From NCBI GenBank assembly GCA_902801295.1, contig CADCHN010000001.1, forward strand, positions 124,001 through 188,000: DNA of 64,000 nt. Reading direction: 5' to 3'. Below are positions 35,344 through 43,861 of the stretch, piece by piece. Every line of letters starts with the position of its first letter. Position 1 is the stretch's first letter. The DNA comes from Oscillospiraceae bacterium (lineage in GTDB: Bacteria; Bacillota; Clostridia; Oscillospirales; Oscillospiraceae). The translations under genes and the position numbers were made by a program. The notes under the pieces are model-generated. The model worked only from the letters and a program-made list of their open reading frames with translations, did no database searches and was not told the origin of the DNA.

Positions 35344-36273
35344 TTAGAGCTTTTCGTTGATCCAGTTGAGCACGTCGTTGAATACTTCCTCGTGGTTCGT
35401 TTCAAGCAGGATCTCGTGACGAGCACCGGGATAGAGTTTGATGCTCACGTCTTTGATGCCCGCATCTTGAAAGGCCTGATAGGCGCGCTTGACGCCTTCG
35501 CCGTGTTCGCCGACCGGGTCGTCGCCGCCGGCGATGAAGAGGACCGGCGTCGTTTTGTTCATACGGGCAATGTTTTTCGGATCGGTGATGAATTTCACGC
35601 CGCCCATCATGTCGCGGAACAGGCTGACCGTCGGCACAAAGCCGCAGAGCGGATCGTTGATGTACTTATCCACTTCCCTGGGGTCACGGTTGAGCCAGTC
35701 GCTGGGCGTGCGCAGATTCTCGATGCCCTTGGTATAGGCGCCGAAGGCTACGTTATTGAGCATCTTGCCGATCTTGCGCGGACCGCAGATTGCAACAGCG
35801 AGCTTTGCCATCGTGTTGCCGCCGGCAACCATGGCGGGCGCCTGATGCCCGGTGCCGCAGATGATGACAAGATCCGGCTGATCCGGGTGCTGGATCACAT
35901 AGTGGCGGGTCAGAAAGCTGCCCATGCTGTGGCCGAAGAAAATATAGGGGACGCCGGGATATTTCTCTGCAGTCATCTTGTGCAGCTTGTCCATGTCGTC
36001 CAGAACATACTGCCAGCCGTTCTTTTCGGCAAATATGCCCTGCTCCTCGGGACTTGAGATTGATTTGCCGTGGCCGAGATGGTCGTTGCCGACGGCCACA
36101 AAGCCGTTTTTGGCAAGAAACTGCATGAAGGGGTCATAGCGGTCGATATATTCGGCAATGCCGTGTGCGATCTGAACAACGCCGCGGATATCTCCGTCGG
36201 GTACGACCATGTGGGCGTGGAGCTTATTGCATCCCGTGGTGGAGGCAAAGGTAAAATCGGTAGTGGTCGGCAT
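35344..36273 (-). CDS. Alpha/beta hydrolase (monoacylglycerol-lipase-like)
   Basis: A 309-residue serine hydrolase of the lysophospholipase/monoacylglycerol lipase type. The nucleophile elbow is GHSMGSF. The oxyanion region VQIAHGIAEYIDRYDPF is typical, GGDDPVGEHG carries the likely Asp and GARHEILLE the His. No signal peptide, so cytosolic. AGGAGG precedes the start. It has its own promoter directly after the ackA terminator. Substrate cannot be predicted closely. Confidence 0.9.
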   Translation of the reverse strand: MPTTTDFTFASTTGCNKLHAHMVVPDGDIRGVVQIAHGIAEYIDRYDPFMQFLAKNGFVAVGNDHLGHGKSISSPEEQGIFAEKNGWQYVLDDMDKLHKMTAEKYPGVPYIFFGHSMGSFLTRHYVIQHPDQPDLVIICGTGHQAPAMVAGGNTMAKLAVAICGPRKIGKMLNNVAFGAYTKGIENLRTPSDWLNRDPREVDKYINDPLCGFVPTVSLFRDMMGGVKFITDPKNIARMNKTTPVLFIAGGDDPVGEHGEGVKRAYQAFQDAGIKDVSIKLYPGARHEILLETNHEEVFNDVLNWINEKL

Positions 36274-36299
36274 GATAAATCCTCCTGTGTTTTTTCTTC

Positions 36300-36328
36300 A
36301 TTTTACGCGCCGCGAAAAGAGAAGTCAA
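36300..36328 (-). promoter_or_regulatory. Promoter of the alpha/beta hydrolase gene
   Basis: Minus strand: TTGACT (36323-36328), 17 bases, TAAAAT (36300-36305). Its -35 abuts the T-run of the ackA terminator. Confidence 0.8.
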
Positions 36329-36359
36329 TAAAAACTGCCGCTCCGGGAGGAGCGGCAGT
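36329..36359 (-). terminator. ackA terminator
   Basis: Minus strand: ACTGCCGCTCC, TCCC loop, GGAGCGGCAGT (36334-36359), then TTTTTATT. Confidence 0.9.
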
Positions 36360-36373
36360 ATCGGTTATTGGGA

Positions 36374-37570
36374 TCAGCCGACGATATCGCGGGTATCGCG
36401 GGCGATGACAAGCTCCTCGTTCGTGGGAATGACGAAGACCTTGACGGGGGAGTCCTCGGTGGAGATCATGATGTCCTGGCCGCGGGTGGCGTTGGCTTCG
36501 GGATTGACCTTCACGCCGAGATAGCCGAAGTACTCGCAGATGCTGGCACGGGCTTCCTGGTCGTTTTCGCCGACGCCGGCGGTGAAGATGATGGCGTCCA
36601 CGCCGTTCATCGCGGCGGCGTAGGAGCCGGCGACCTTGGCGACCCAGTAGTAGAACATATCGAGAGCAAGACGCGCGCGCTCGTTTCCTTCCTCGGCGGC
36701 CTTGCCCAGATCGCGGAAGTCAGAGGAGACGCCGGAAATACCGAGAACGCCGGATTTCTTGTTGAGGATGTTCAGCATCTCGTCAATGCTGTAGCCGTAC
36801 TTGTTCATCAGGAACTGGATAACACCGGCGTCGAGATCGCCGCAGCGGGTGCCCATCGGCAGACCGACCAGAGGCGTGAAGCCCATAGAGGTGTCGATGA
36901 CCTTGCCGTTCTTCACGGCGGCCAGGGAGGAGCCGTTGCCCATATGGCAGGAGATGATCTTCAGCTCTTCAATGGGCTTGCCCATCAGCTCCGCGCAGCG
37001 GGCGGAGACATAGCGATGGGAGGTGCCGTGGAAGCCGTAGCGGCGGATGCCGTCGTTCTCGTAGTATTCATAAGGAACAGCATACATGAATGCCTTGCTG
37101 GGCATGGTCTGATGGAAAGCGGTGTCGAACACGGCGACCATCGGCACATCACCCATCACGTCGCGGCAGGCGTTGATGCCGGTGATGTTGGCGGGGTTGT
37201 GCAGCGGGGCAAAGGGGATGCACTCCTTGATCGCGGCGAGAACCTCGTCGTTGATCAGGACGGAGTTGGCAAACTTTTCGCCGCCGTGGACGACGCGGTG
37301 ACCGACAGCGTCGATCTCTTTCATGGAGGAAACCACACCATATTCGGCGCTGGTCAGCTTGTCAATGACAGCGGCAATGGCCTCGGAGTGGGTGGGCATG
37401 GGCACGTCTTCGTTGAATACGGGCTTGTCGCCAACCAGCGGCGTGTGCTTGAGATGACCGTCAATGCCGATGCGTTCGCACAGGCCCTTGGCCATCAGCT
37501 GCTCGTTTTCCATGTCGATCAGTTGATACTTGAGGGAGGAGCTGCCAGCGTTGATAACAAGAATTTTCAT
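36374..37570 (-). CDS. ackA: Acetate kinase
   Basis: Interconverts acetyl phosphate plus ADP and acetate plus ATP, the ATP-yielding step of acetate fermentation. N-terminal [12 protein letters not shown], central [10 protein letters not shown] and GNGSSLAAV, and C-terminal TAGVGEND are all intact. Length is 398. AAAGGAAAG lies upstream of the ATG. Phosphotransacetylase is not in the window. It is divergent from tmcAL, whose product consumes acetate. Confidence 0.97.
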   Translation of the reverse strand: MKILVINAGSSSLKYQLIDMENEQLMAKGLCERIGIDGHLKHTPLVGDKPVFNEDVPMPTHSEAIAAVIDKLTSAEYGVVSSMKEIDAVGHRVVHGGEKFANSVLINDEVLAAIKECIPFAPLHNPANITGINACRDVMGDVPMVAVFDTAFHQTMPSKAFMYAVPYEYYENDGIRRYGFHGTSHRYVSARCAELMGKPIEELKIISCHMGNGSSLAAVKNGKVIDTSMGFTPLVGLPMGTRCGDLDAGVIQFLMNKYGYSIDEMLNILNKKSGVLGISGVSSDFRDLGKAAEEGNERARLALDMFYYWVAKVAGSYAAAMNGVDAIIFTAGVGENDQEARASICEYFGYLGVKVNPEANATRGQDIMISTEDSPVKVFVIPTNEELVIARDTRDIVG

Positions 37571-37587
37571 GGATTTCTTTCCTTTCT

Positions 37588-37617
37588 ATTGTAAAAATCA
37601 TGGGTTTTCTGTACAAT
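37588..37617. promoter_or_regulatory. Opposed promoter pair between ackA and tmcAL
   Basis: Plus strand: TTGTAA (37589-37594), 17 bases, TACAAT (37612-37617), well placed for tmcAL. Minus strand on the same DNA: TTGTAC (37611-37616), 17 bases, TACAAT (37588-37593). Each -10 overlaps the other's -35. The minus version would start transcription near 37581, inside the ackA ribosome-binding site, so it may not be the productive ackA promoter. Confidence 0.55.
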
Positions 37618-37633
37618 AGCAATAACCTTATTT

Positions 37634-37661
37634 ATTCTAATACAAATGCGGAAAAAAGCAA
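37634..37661 (-). promoter_or_regulatory. Alternative ackA promoter
   Basis: Minus strand: TTGCTT (37656-37661), 16 bases, TAGAAT (37634-37639), giving a leader of about 57 bases that keeps the ackA ribosome-binding site. Confidence 0.45.
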
Positions 37662-37680
37662 GAGTTTTTTGGAGCGAAGC

Positions 37681-38874
37681 ATGAGCGTGATCGGAATTGT
37701 CGCAGAATATAACCCTTTTCACAGGGGGCATGAATATCACATCCACCGGACGAGAGAGCTTGTCGGCGCGGACACGGCCGTCGTGTGCGTCATGTCCGGC
37801 GACTTTGTGCAGCGAGGCGAAGCGGCGATTTACTCCAAGTTTGCCCGCGCGGAGGCGGCATGCCGCTGCGGCGCCGATCTCGTGATCGAGCTGCCGCTGC
37901 CCTGGTGTCTGGCTTCGGCGGAGAGCTTCGCACGCGGCGCTGTTTACCTTCTGGATGCCCTCGGCTGTGATACGCTCAGCTTCGGCAGCGAGTCGGGCGA
38001 TGTCGGAGCGCTGGAACAGCTCGCAGATCTCCTCCTGATACCGGAATTCAACGACCACGTCAAGCGCATGATACAGGAAAAACCAAATATGAGCTATGCC
38101 TCTGCGCGCCAGCGGGCAGCGTTTGATCGCTGCGGCGATGCGGCGCAGCTGATGGAAATGCCAAATAATATTCTGGCGCTGGAATATCTCAAGGCGATCC
38201 GAACGCTTGATTCCAAATTGCGTCCGCTGACTGTGCGGCGCAGGGGCAGTCCGCACGACGGAACGGGCGGAGACTACAAATCCGCAGCCGAGCTGCGTGA
38301 ATTGCTGCGGGCGGGGATGGAGATTACCAATGAGCTTCCGAAATACGCGGCAGAGGTTTTCACCTCAGAGAATCGCCTCGGACGCGGGATGCCGCGGAGG
38401 GATCTTCTGGAAACGGCGATTCTGTCGCGCCTGCGCGCTCTGAGAGCCGAGGAATACGAGCAGCTGCCGGATGCTTCCGACGGACTTGGATTGAGACTGT
38501 ATCAGGCTGCAACCGAGGAGCCGACGCTGGATGCGATCATGGAGGCAACAAAAACAAAGCGTTACGCGATGTCGCGCGTGCGGCGGATGATCTGCTGCGC
38601 AGTGTTGGGCGTGACGGCCGGCATGGCGGATGCTGCGCCGCCCTATGCGCGCGTGCTCGCGGCCAATGCGCGCGGCTGTGAGCAGCTGCGGCGGCTGCGC
38701 GACGGAGCGCTTCCTCTCGTGACTAAGCCCGCTTCCGTGCGTCAGATGGGGGATTTTGCGCTTCAGGTTTTTGAACTCGGCGCACGGGCGCATGATCTCG
38801 CTGCGCTGGCTTATTCCTCTGTGGACGCGCGGCGCGGCGGTGCCGATTGGCGGACAAGTCCGATCATCCTGTAA
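37681..38874 (+). CDS. tmcAL: tRNA(Met) cytidine acetate ligase TmcAL (YlbM family)
   Basis: Activates acetate with ATP and acetylates the wobble cytidine of elongator tRNA-Met to ac4C. The nucleotidyltransferase-like site is NPFHRGHEYH in the first 25 residues, followed by MSGDFVQRGEAAI and the GSESGDVG segment. Length is 397. ATG 37681 follows GGAG with good spacing; the frame extends upstream to 37600 only through the promoter region. Its stop is directly followed by the prfA promoter. Confidence 0.92.
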   Translation: MSVIGIVAEYNPFHRGHEYHIHRTRELVGADTAVVCVMSGDFVQRGEAAIYSKFARAEAACRCGADLVIELPLPWCLASAESFARGAVYLLDALGCDTLSFGSESGDVGALEQLADLLLIPEFNDHVKRMIQEKPNMSYASARQRAAFDRCGDAAQLMEMPNNILALEYLKAIRTLDSKLRPLTVRRRGSPHDGTGGDYKSAAELRELLRAGMEITNELPKYAAEVFTSENRLGRGMPRRDLLETAILSRLRALRAEEYEQLPDASDGLGLRLYQAATEEPTLDAIMEATKTKRYAMSRVRRMICCAVLGVTAGMADAAPPYARVLAANARGCEQLRRLRDGALPLVTKPASVRQMGDFALQVFELGARAHDLAALAYSSVDARRGGADWRTSPIIL

Positions 38875-38903
38875 TTTACAAATATCCGCCGGCATGTTAT
38901 AAT
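38875..38903 (+). promoter_or_regulatory. prfA promoter
   Basis: TTTACA (38875-38880), 17 bases, TATAAT (38898-38903) with a TGT extended element. It starts one base after the tmcAL stop and gives a leader of only about 12 bases. Confidence 0.88.
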
Positions 38904-38921
38904 TATTCCGTGAGGGATACC

Positions 38922-39992
38922 ATGTTTGAAAAACTGAGACTGATAAAAAACCAATATGAGGAGCGGCTGCGCCGTCTGGAGGAGCAGGAAACCTATTCCG
39001 ATCCCGTCCTCTACGCGAAGATCGACCGTGAGGCGCGGGAACTGGCGCCTCTGGTGGAAGCTTATAGTGCCTATGAATCTGCCTGTGCCGATCTCAATGC
39101 CGCGCTCGAGCTGATGAACGATCCCGACATGCGTGACTTTGCGCAGGAGGAGTACGCGACAGCCAAGGCTTCACGGGACGAGCTGGAGCAGAAGCTGAAG
39201 ATTCTGCTGCTGCCGAAGGATCCCAATGACAGCAAAAACGTCATCATGGAGATTCGCGGCGGCGTCGGCGGGGAAGAGAGCTCGCTGTTCGCTGCGGATC
39301 TCTATCGGATGTACAGCATGTATGTCGAGCGCAGGGGCTGGAAGCTGGACGTCGTTAACGTCAACGAAACCGAACTCGGCGGTTTTAAGGAAATCAGCAT
39401 GATTATCGAGGGCGATGGCGCCTGGTCCCGTCTGAAATTTGAGGCCGGCGGCCACCGAGTGCAGCGCGTTCCGGTGACGGAGTCCGGCGGTCGGATCCAC
39501 ACCTCCGCCGCAACGGTCGCCGTGCTGCCCGAGGCCGGAGAGCTGGATTTCAAGCTCAACATGAACGACCTTAAGATCGATACTTACCGTTCCTCCGGCG
39601 CCGGCGGCCAGCATGTCAACAAAACAGAGAGCGCCATCCGTATCACGCACCTGCCCACCGGGACGGTCGTGGAATGCCAGGACGAGCGCAGCCAGTATAA
39701 AAATAAGGACCGCGCGATGCAGATTCTCCGCTCCAAGCTCTATGAGGCCGAACAGGAGAAGCAGCGTGCCGCCGTCGCGGCAGAGCGAAAGAGCCAGATC
39801 GGCTCCGGCGACCGCAGCGACCGCATCCGCACCTATAATTTTCCGCAGAACCGTGTGACCGATCACCGGCTGACGGGCGACAACAAGAATTTCAACCTCT
39901 CCGCCATCATCGACGGCGATCTGGACGAATTGATCGACGCTCTGGTGACCGCCGATCAGGCGGAAAAACTGAAGGCGCAAAGCGATATATGA
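38922..39992 (+). CDS. prfA: Peptide chain release factor 1
   Basis: Recognises UAA and UAG and triggers peptide release. The catalytic GGQ is at residues 228-230 in RSSGAGGQHVNKTESA. The PxT-type codon-recognition region and the C-terminal RNFNLS-like segment are present. Length is 356. ATG 38922 follows GAGGG; an upstream extension would run into tmcAL. The usual neighbour prmC, encoding the GGQ methyltransferase, is missing: the next gene overlaps the stop as ATGA. Confidence 0.96.
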   Translation: MFEKLRLIKNQYEERLRRLEEQETYSDPVLYAKIDREARELAPLVEAYSAYESACADLNAALELMNDPDMRDFAQEEYATAKASRDELEQKLKILLLPKDPNDSKNVIMEIRGGVGGEESSLFAADLYRMYSMYVERRGWKLDVVNVNETELGGFKEISMIIEGDGAWSRLKFEAGGHRVQRVPVTESGGRIHTSAATVAVLPEAGELDFKLNMNDLKIDTYRSSGAGGQHVNKTESAIRITHLPTGTVVECQDERSQYKNKDRAMQILRSKLYEAEQEKQRAAVAAERKSQIGSGDRSDRIRTYNFPQNRVTDHRLTGDNKNFNLSAIIDGDLDELIDALVTADQAEKLKAQSDI

Positions 39993-41197
39993 AAACGAGT
40001 GTATTTACCGACCAAATCTCTTCCTGCGCAGAGGTTCTGCACAACGGCGGATTGCTTGCCGTGCCGACGGAAACGGTATACGGTCTGGCTGCCAACGGAC
40101 TTGACGCGGATGCTGTGGAGAAAATCTACGAGGTGAAGGGTCGCCCTGCCGTCAAGCCGCTGTCTCTGATGGTGCCCGGCCCGGAGGCAATGGATCGCTA
40201 CTGCTTGGAGGCTCCGGATGCGGCGCGGGTGCTGGCGGAGAAATTTTGGCCCGGCCCGCTGACGATTGTACTGAAAGCGAAGGATACGATTCCGGCTATC
40301 GTTCGCGCCGGCGGCGATACGATCGGGCTCAGGTGCCCGGATCATCCGCTGACGCTTGCCGTACTGCGCGCGGCGGGATTGCCGCTTGCCGCGCCCTCGG
40401 CCAACCCCTCCGGGCTGCCCAGCCCGAAGACGGCGCAGGAGGTGCTGGCCTATTTTAACGGCAGCATTGACGCCGTGCTGGATGGCGGACCATGCGGGAT
40501 CGGCACGGAATCAACGATCATCTCTCTTGTCGATAAGCCGTATCGCATTCTTCGTCAGGGCGCCTTGCCTGCTGACGAAATTGCCGACACGCTGGTTGAC
40601 AACATGACAATCATTGGTATTACAGGCGGCAGCGGCAGCGGTAAAACGACAGCGCTGCATGTGCTGCGTGAGCTCGGCGCGCTCGTCATTGACGCGGACG
40701 CTGTGTATCACGAACTCTTGAATACCGATCACGCGCTGCTGGATACGATTGAAGCGCGTTTTCCCTGCACGGCGGCAAATGGTGTGCTCGACCGAAAAGC
40801 CCTGGCAGCAGCAGTTTTCAGCAATCCTGCGGCTCTTGACGATCTTAACCGTCTGACTCATCCGGCCGTTATCAGCGAAACCATGCGTCGGCTGCGAGAT
40901 CACGCGATGAACGGCGGTAATTTGGCCGCGATCGACGCGATCGGGCTGATCGGCAGCGGGCTTGACAAACTCTGCGACCGTACTTTCGCCATTGTGGCTG
41001 ACCGGGAAGCAAGACTAAGCCGTATCAAGTCCCGTGACGGGCTGACGCGCGAGCAGGCCGCGGCGCGCATCGACGCGCAGCTTCCCGATGATTTCTTTGT
41101 AACTCATTGCAGCGGCGTGCTGCATAACAATAGCACCGAAGTCTCTTTCCGCGCTCTCTGTAAAAACAAATTTTTGGAGGTCATGCACCATGGATGA
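39989..41197 (+). CDS. Fusion of threonylcarbamoyl-AMP synthase (TsaC/YrdC) and dephospho-CoA kinase (CoaE)
   Basis: One 402-residue frame. Residues 1-205 form a complete YrdC domain (PTETVYGLAAN, KGRPAVKPLSLMV, APSANPSG), which makes threonylcarbamoyl-AMP for tRNA t6A. Residues 206-402 form CoaE, the last coenzyme A step, with P-loop GGSGSGKT (213-220) and IDADAVYHE. An ATG at 40604 marks the junction but has no ribosome-binding site, so a true fusion is likely. The C-terminal Sua5 extension common in Firmicutes is absent. It overlaps prfA by four bases and the M18 gene by eight. Confidence 0.9.
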   Translation: MKTSVFTDQISSCAEVLHNGGLLAVPTETVYGLAANGLDADAVEKIYEVKGRPAVKPLSLMVPGPEAMDRYCLEAPDAARVLAEKFWPGPLTIVLKAKDTIPAIVRAGGDTIGLRCPDHPLTLAVLRAAGLPLAAPSANPSGLPSPKTAQEVLAYFNGSIDAVLDGGPCGIGTESTIISLVDKPYRILRQGALPADEIADTLVDNMTIIGITGGSGSGKTTALHVLRELGALVIDADAVYHELLNTDHALLDTIEARFPCTAANGVLDRKALAAAVFSNPAALDDLNRLTHPAVISETMRRLRDHAMNGGNLAAIDAIGLIGSGLDKLCDRTFAIVADREARLSRIKSRDGLTREQAAARIDAQLPDDFFVTHCSGVLHNNSTEVSFRALCKNKFLEVMHHG

Positions 41198-42569
41198 ACT
41201 GAGAAGCAATCTTTTTTATGAGCAGAAAAACGGTTATGATCTGATCGACACCGAAGAGCGCCTCGCAGTTGAGGACTACAGCAAGGGCTACATGGATTAC
41301 CTGAACCGTTCGCGCATGGAGCGCGAGGCGGTTGTCAACGCCATTGCCCTGGCGGAGCAGAACGGCTTTGTCGAGTATCATTTCGGCATGGAGCTCAAGC
41401 CCGGCATGAAGATCTACCGCAACAACCGCGGCAAGGCATTGCTGCTGGCTGTGATCGGCAAAAAGAGCCTGGCGGATGGCGCGGTCATCGCCGGCGCGCA
41501 TGTCGATTCTCCCCGCATCGACCTCAAGCAGGTCACGCTGTATGAGCAGGATGAGATGTGCTACTTCAAGACGCACTACTACGGCGGCATTAAAAAATAT
41601 CAATGGGTCACCATTCCCCTTGAGCTTCACGGCGCCGTTGCGCTGAAAAACGGCGAGGTCGTCGATGTGGTGATCGGCCGCGAGCCGAACGAGCCCAAGT
41701 TCATTATCACCGACCTGCTGCCGCATCTGGCAAAGGACCAGATGGGCAAGACCATGGCCGAGGGTTTCTCCGGCGAGGGTCTGAACATTCTGATCGGCTC
41801 AGCGCCCTATGCCGACGAAGGCAAGGATCGCGTCAAGCTGGCCGTCATGAGCATCCTCAACGACATGTACGGCATTACGGAGGAGGATTTTCTCTCTGCA
41901 GAGCTCTCTGCCGTTCCCGCTTATGACGTCAGCGAGATCGGTCTGGACCGTTCCCTGATCGGCGGTTACGGCCAGGACGACCGTGTCTGCGCCTACGCCG
42001 AGCTGAAGGCTCTGTTTGACGTGAAGGATCCGGAACGCACCTGCGTCTGCATTCTGGCCGACAAAGAAGAGACCGGCTCCGACGGCGTGACCGGCATGCA
42101 GAGCGCCGCTTTCGACTGCTTCATGGAAGATCTCTGCGCCACTCAGGGCGTCGCGCTGCGCCACTGCTATGCTAAGAGCTTCTGCGTCTCCGCGGACGTG
42201 AGCAATGCCTTTGATCCGCTCTATCCTGAGGTTTCTGAGAAGCGCAGTGAGTCCAAGATCAACTACGGCGTCGGCATCTGCAAATTCACCGGCTCCCGCG
42301 GCAAGGGCGGCACGAGCGACGCCTCCGCGGAGCTGGTCGCCTATCTGCGCCGTCTCTTTGCCGAAAACGGCGTTGTCTGGCAGATGGCTGAACTTGGTAA
42401 GGTCGACCAGGGCGGCGGCGGTACGATCGCAAAATATATGGCTAACCGCAACATAGACACCATCGACGCCGGCACACCGGTTCTGAGCATGCACGCGCCC
42501 TTTGAAGTCACCAGCAAATTCGACTGCTACATGACCTACAAGGCCGTTCTGACGGCGTACAAGGGCTGA
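41190..42569 (+). CDS. M18 family aminopeptidase
   Basis: Zinc aminopeptidase of the M18 (aspartyl aminopeptidase-like) family, 459 residues, cytosolic. Metal and catalytic motifs are AGAHVDSPR, the DKEETGSDG glutamate pair and SMHAPFEV near the C-terminus. The start lies inside the tsaC-coaE 3' end with GGAGG nearby. A hairpin with a T-tail immediately follows and merges into the next gene's ribosome-binding site. Confidence 0.92.
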   Translation: MDELRSNLFYEQKNGYDLIDTEERLAVEDYSKGYMDYLNRSRMEREAVVNAIALAEQNGFVEYHFGMELKPGMKIYRNNRGKALLLAVIGKKSLADGAVIAGAHVDSPRIDLKQVTLYEQDEMCYFKTHYYGGIKKYQWVTIPLELHGAVALKNGEVVDVVIGREPNEPKFIITDLLPHLAKDQMGKTMAEGFSGEGLNILIGSAPYADEGKDRVKLAVMSILNDMYGITEEDFLSAELSAVPAYDVSEIGLDRSLIGGYGQDDRVCAYAELKALFDVKDPERTCVCILADKEETGSDGVTGMQSAAFDCFMEDLCATQGVALRHCYAKSFCVSADVSNAFDPLYPEVSEKRSESKINYGVGICKFTGSRGKGGTSDASAELVAYLRRLFAENGVVWQMAELGKVDQGGGGTIAKYMANRNIDTIDAGTPVLSMHAPFEVTSKFDCYMTYKAVLTAYKG

Positions 42570-42591
42570 TCCCTTCCCTTATGAAAACCGT

Positions 42592-42624
42592 ACCTCCCGG
42601 TTAAACTAACCGGGAGGTGTTTTT
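42592..42624 (+). terminator. Terminator hairpin that also hides the next ribosome-binding site
   Basis: ACCTCCCGGTTA (42592-42603), AAC, TAACCGGGAGGT (42607-42618): a perfect 12-bp stem, then GTTTTT. The right arm contains the GGGAGGTG ribosome-binding site of the following gene, whose ATG is at 42625, directly after the T-run. Confidence 0.85.
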
Positions 42625-43275
42625 ATGGACGAAATCAAGGAATTTGGCGCAAGCCGGCAGGGGAACATTCACTGCCTGACCATCGTCGGACAGATCGAGG
42701 GGCACCAGGTGCTCCCGGACGACGCGAAATCAACCAAATACGAGCATGTTCTGCCGCTGATCGCAGCGATTGAGGAATCGCCGGAGATTCAGGGCCTGCT
42801 GATCTTGCTGAACACGATGGGCGGCGATGTGGAAGCCGGACTTGCCATTGCGGAGCTGATCGCCGGCATGAAAAAGCCGAATGTCTCCCTGGTGTTGGGC
42901 GGCGGCCATTCGATCGGTGTTCCGCTGGCGGTGGCGGCGCAGCGCAGCATGATTGCGCCTTCGGCCGCGATGACGATCCACCCGGTGCGCTTAAACGGCG
43001 TCGTCATCGGCGTGCCGCAGACCTATCACTATTTCAGCCGCATTCAGGAGCGTATCGTGCGCTTTGTCACCGATCATTCTTCGATCGACCGCGAGGAGTA
43101 TCTGCGGCTTATGACCAACACGGATGAGCTCGCCAACGATGTCGGCAGCGTCATCTACGGTGAGGAGGCAGTAGGGAAGGGCTTGATCGACCAGATCGGT
43201 ACCCTGGCCGATGCACTCGCGTATCTGCACGGGCAAATCGAAGGCCGCGACGGTCGAGATCCGGCTGACGCTTGA
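42625..43275 (+). CDS. tepA: ClpP-like serine protease, TepA/YmfB family
   Basis: A 216-residue ClpP-fold protein related to Bacillus YmfB (TepA). Marks are LLNTMGGDVEAGLAIAELI, the GGGHSIGVPLAV nucleophile region and TIHPVRLNG with the likely His. It differs clearly from the canonical ClpP at 21142 and has no partner unfoldase nearby. It may act as a stand-alone peptidase; the proposed role in protein export is weakly supported. Translation start is buried in the terminator-like hairpin described above. Confidence 0.85.
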   Translation: MDEIKEFGASRQGNIHCLTIVGQIEGHQVLPDDAKSTKYEHVLPLIAAIEESPEIQGLLILLNTMGGDVEAGLAIAELIAGMKKPNVSLVLGGGHSIGVPLAVAAQRSMIAPSAAMTIHPVRLNGVVIGVPQTYHYFSRIQERIVRFVTDHSSIDREEYLRLMTNTDELANDVGSVIYGEEAVGKGLIDQIGTLADALAYLHGQIEGRDGRDPADA

Positions 43276-43300
43276 TTTATGCCTCGTATTGCGCTATACT
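43272..43300 (+). promoter_or_regulatory. Promoter of the CYTH gene
   Basis: TTGATT (43272-43277), 17 bases, TATACT (43295-43300). The -35 overlaps the upstream TGA stop (43273-43275). Confidence 0.82.
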
Positions 43301-43336
43301 GGCAAAGCAATCCCGTTTCGATCCGGAGGTCAGTAT

Positions 43337-43861
43337 ATGGAAGAAACGCCGTATGAAATCGAGAGAAAGTTTTTGATCCGTATGCCGGATCTGGACTGGC
43401 TGAGCTCCGTTGCCTCTCGCTCCCATATCGTGCAGACGTATCTTCTGCGGGAGCATAAGGAGACGTCCGAGCGCGTGCGCAGTCGGACCGATGAACACAG
43501 AACGGTCTTTACACATACAAAAAAGACGCGCGTGACGGCGGTGCGGCGGATCGAGATCGAGGAAGAGATCAATCGTACGGAATATGAAACCCTGCTGCAG
43601 CGTGCCGATCCCAAACGAAGTCCGATCGAAAAAGATCGTTATTGTCTGCCTGCAAACGGTCTTGTCTATGAAATCGACGTCTTCCCGTTCTGGAAGGAGC
43701 AGGCTTTTCTTGAAATCGAGTTGGGCGACGAAAGCCAGACCTTTCCCTGGCCGGAAGGCATCGTCTGCATCCGCGAAGTCACGAATGACGGCAGATATAC
43801 CAATTCCGCGCTCGCCCTCCAGATTCCGGACGAAGAATTGCAGAAAGAGGAGATCACATGA
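43337..43861 (+). CDS. CYTH domain-containing protein
   Basis: A 174-residue CYTH (adenylate cyclase IV/thiamine triphosphatase) tunnel-fold protein. The EIERKFLI signature is at the N-terminus and alternating charged strands such as RRIEIEEEI and AFLEIELG follow. Members act on triphosphate substrates, including thiamine triphosphate and inorganic triphosphate; which one applies here is unknown. CGGAGG (43324-43329) precedes the ATG. The stop overlaps the lipoprotein start as ATGA. Confidence 0.88.
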   Translation: MEETPYEIERKFLIRMPDLDWLSSVASRSHIVQTYLLREHKETSERVRSRTDEHRTVFTHTKKTRVTAVRRIEIEEEINRTEYETLLQRADPKRSPIEKDRYCLPANGLVYEIDVFPFWKEQAFLEIELGDESQTFPWPEGIVCIREVTNDGRYTNSALALQIPDEELQKEEIT

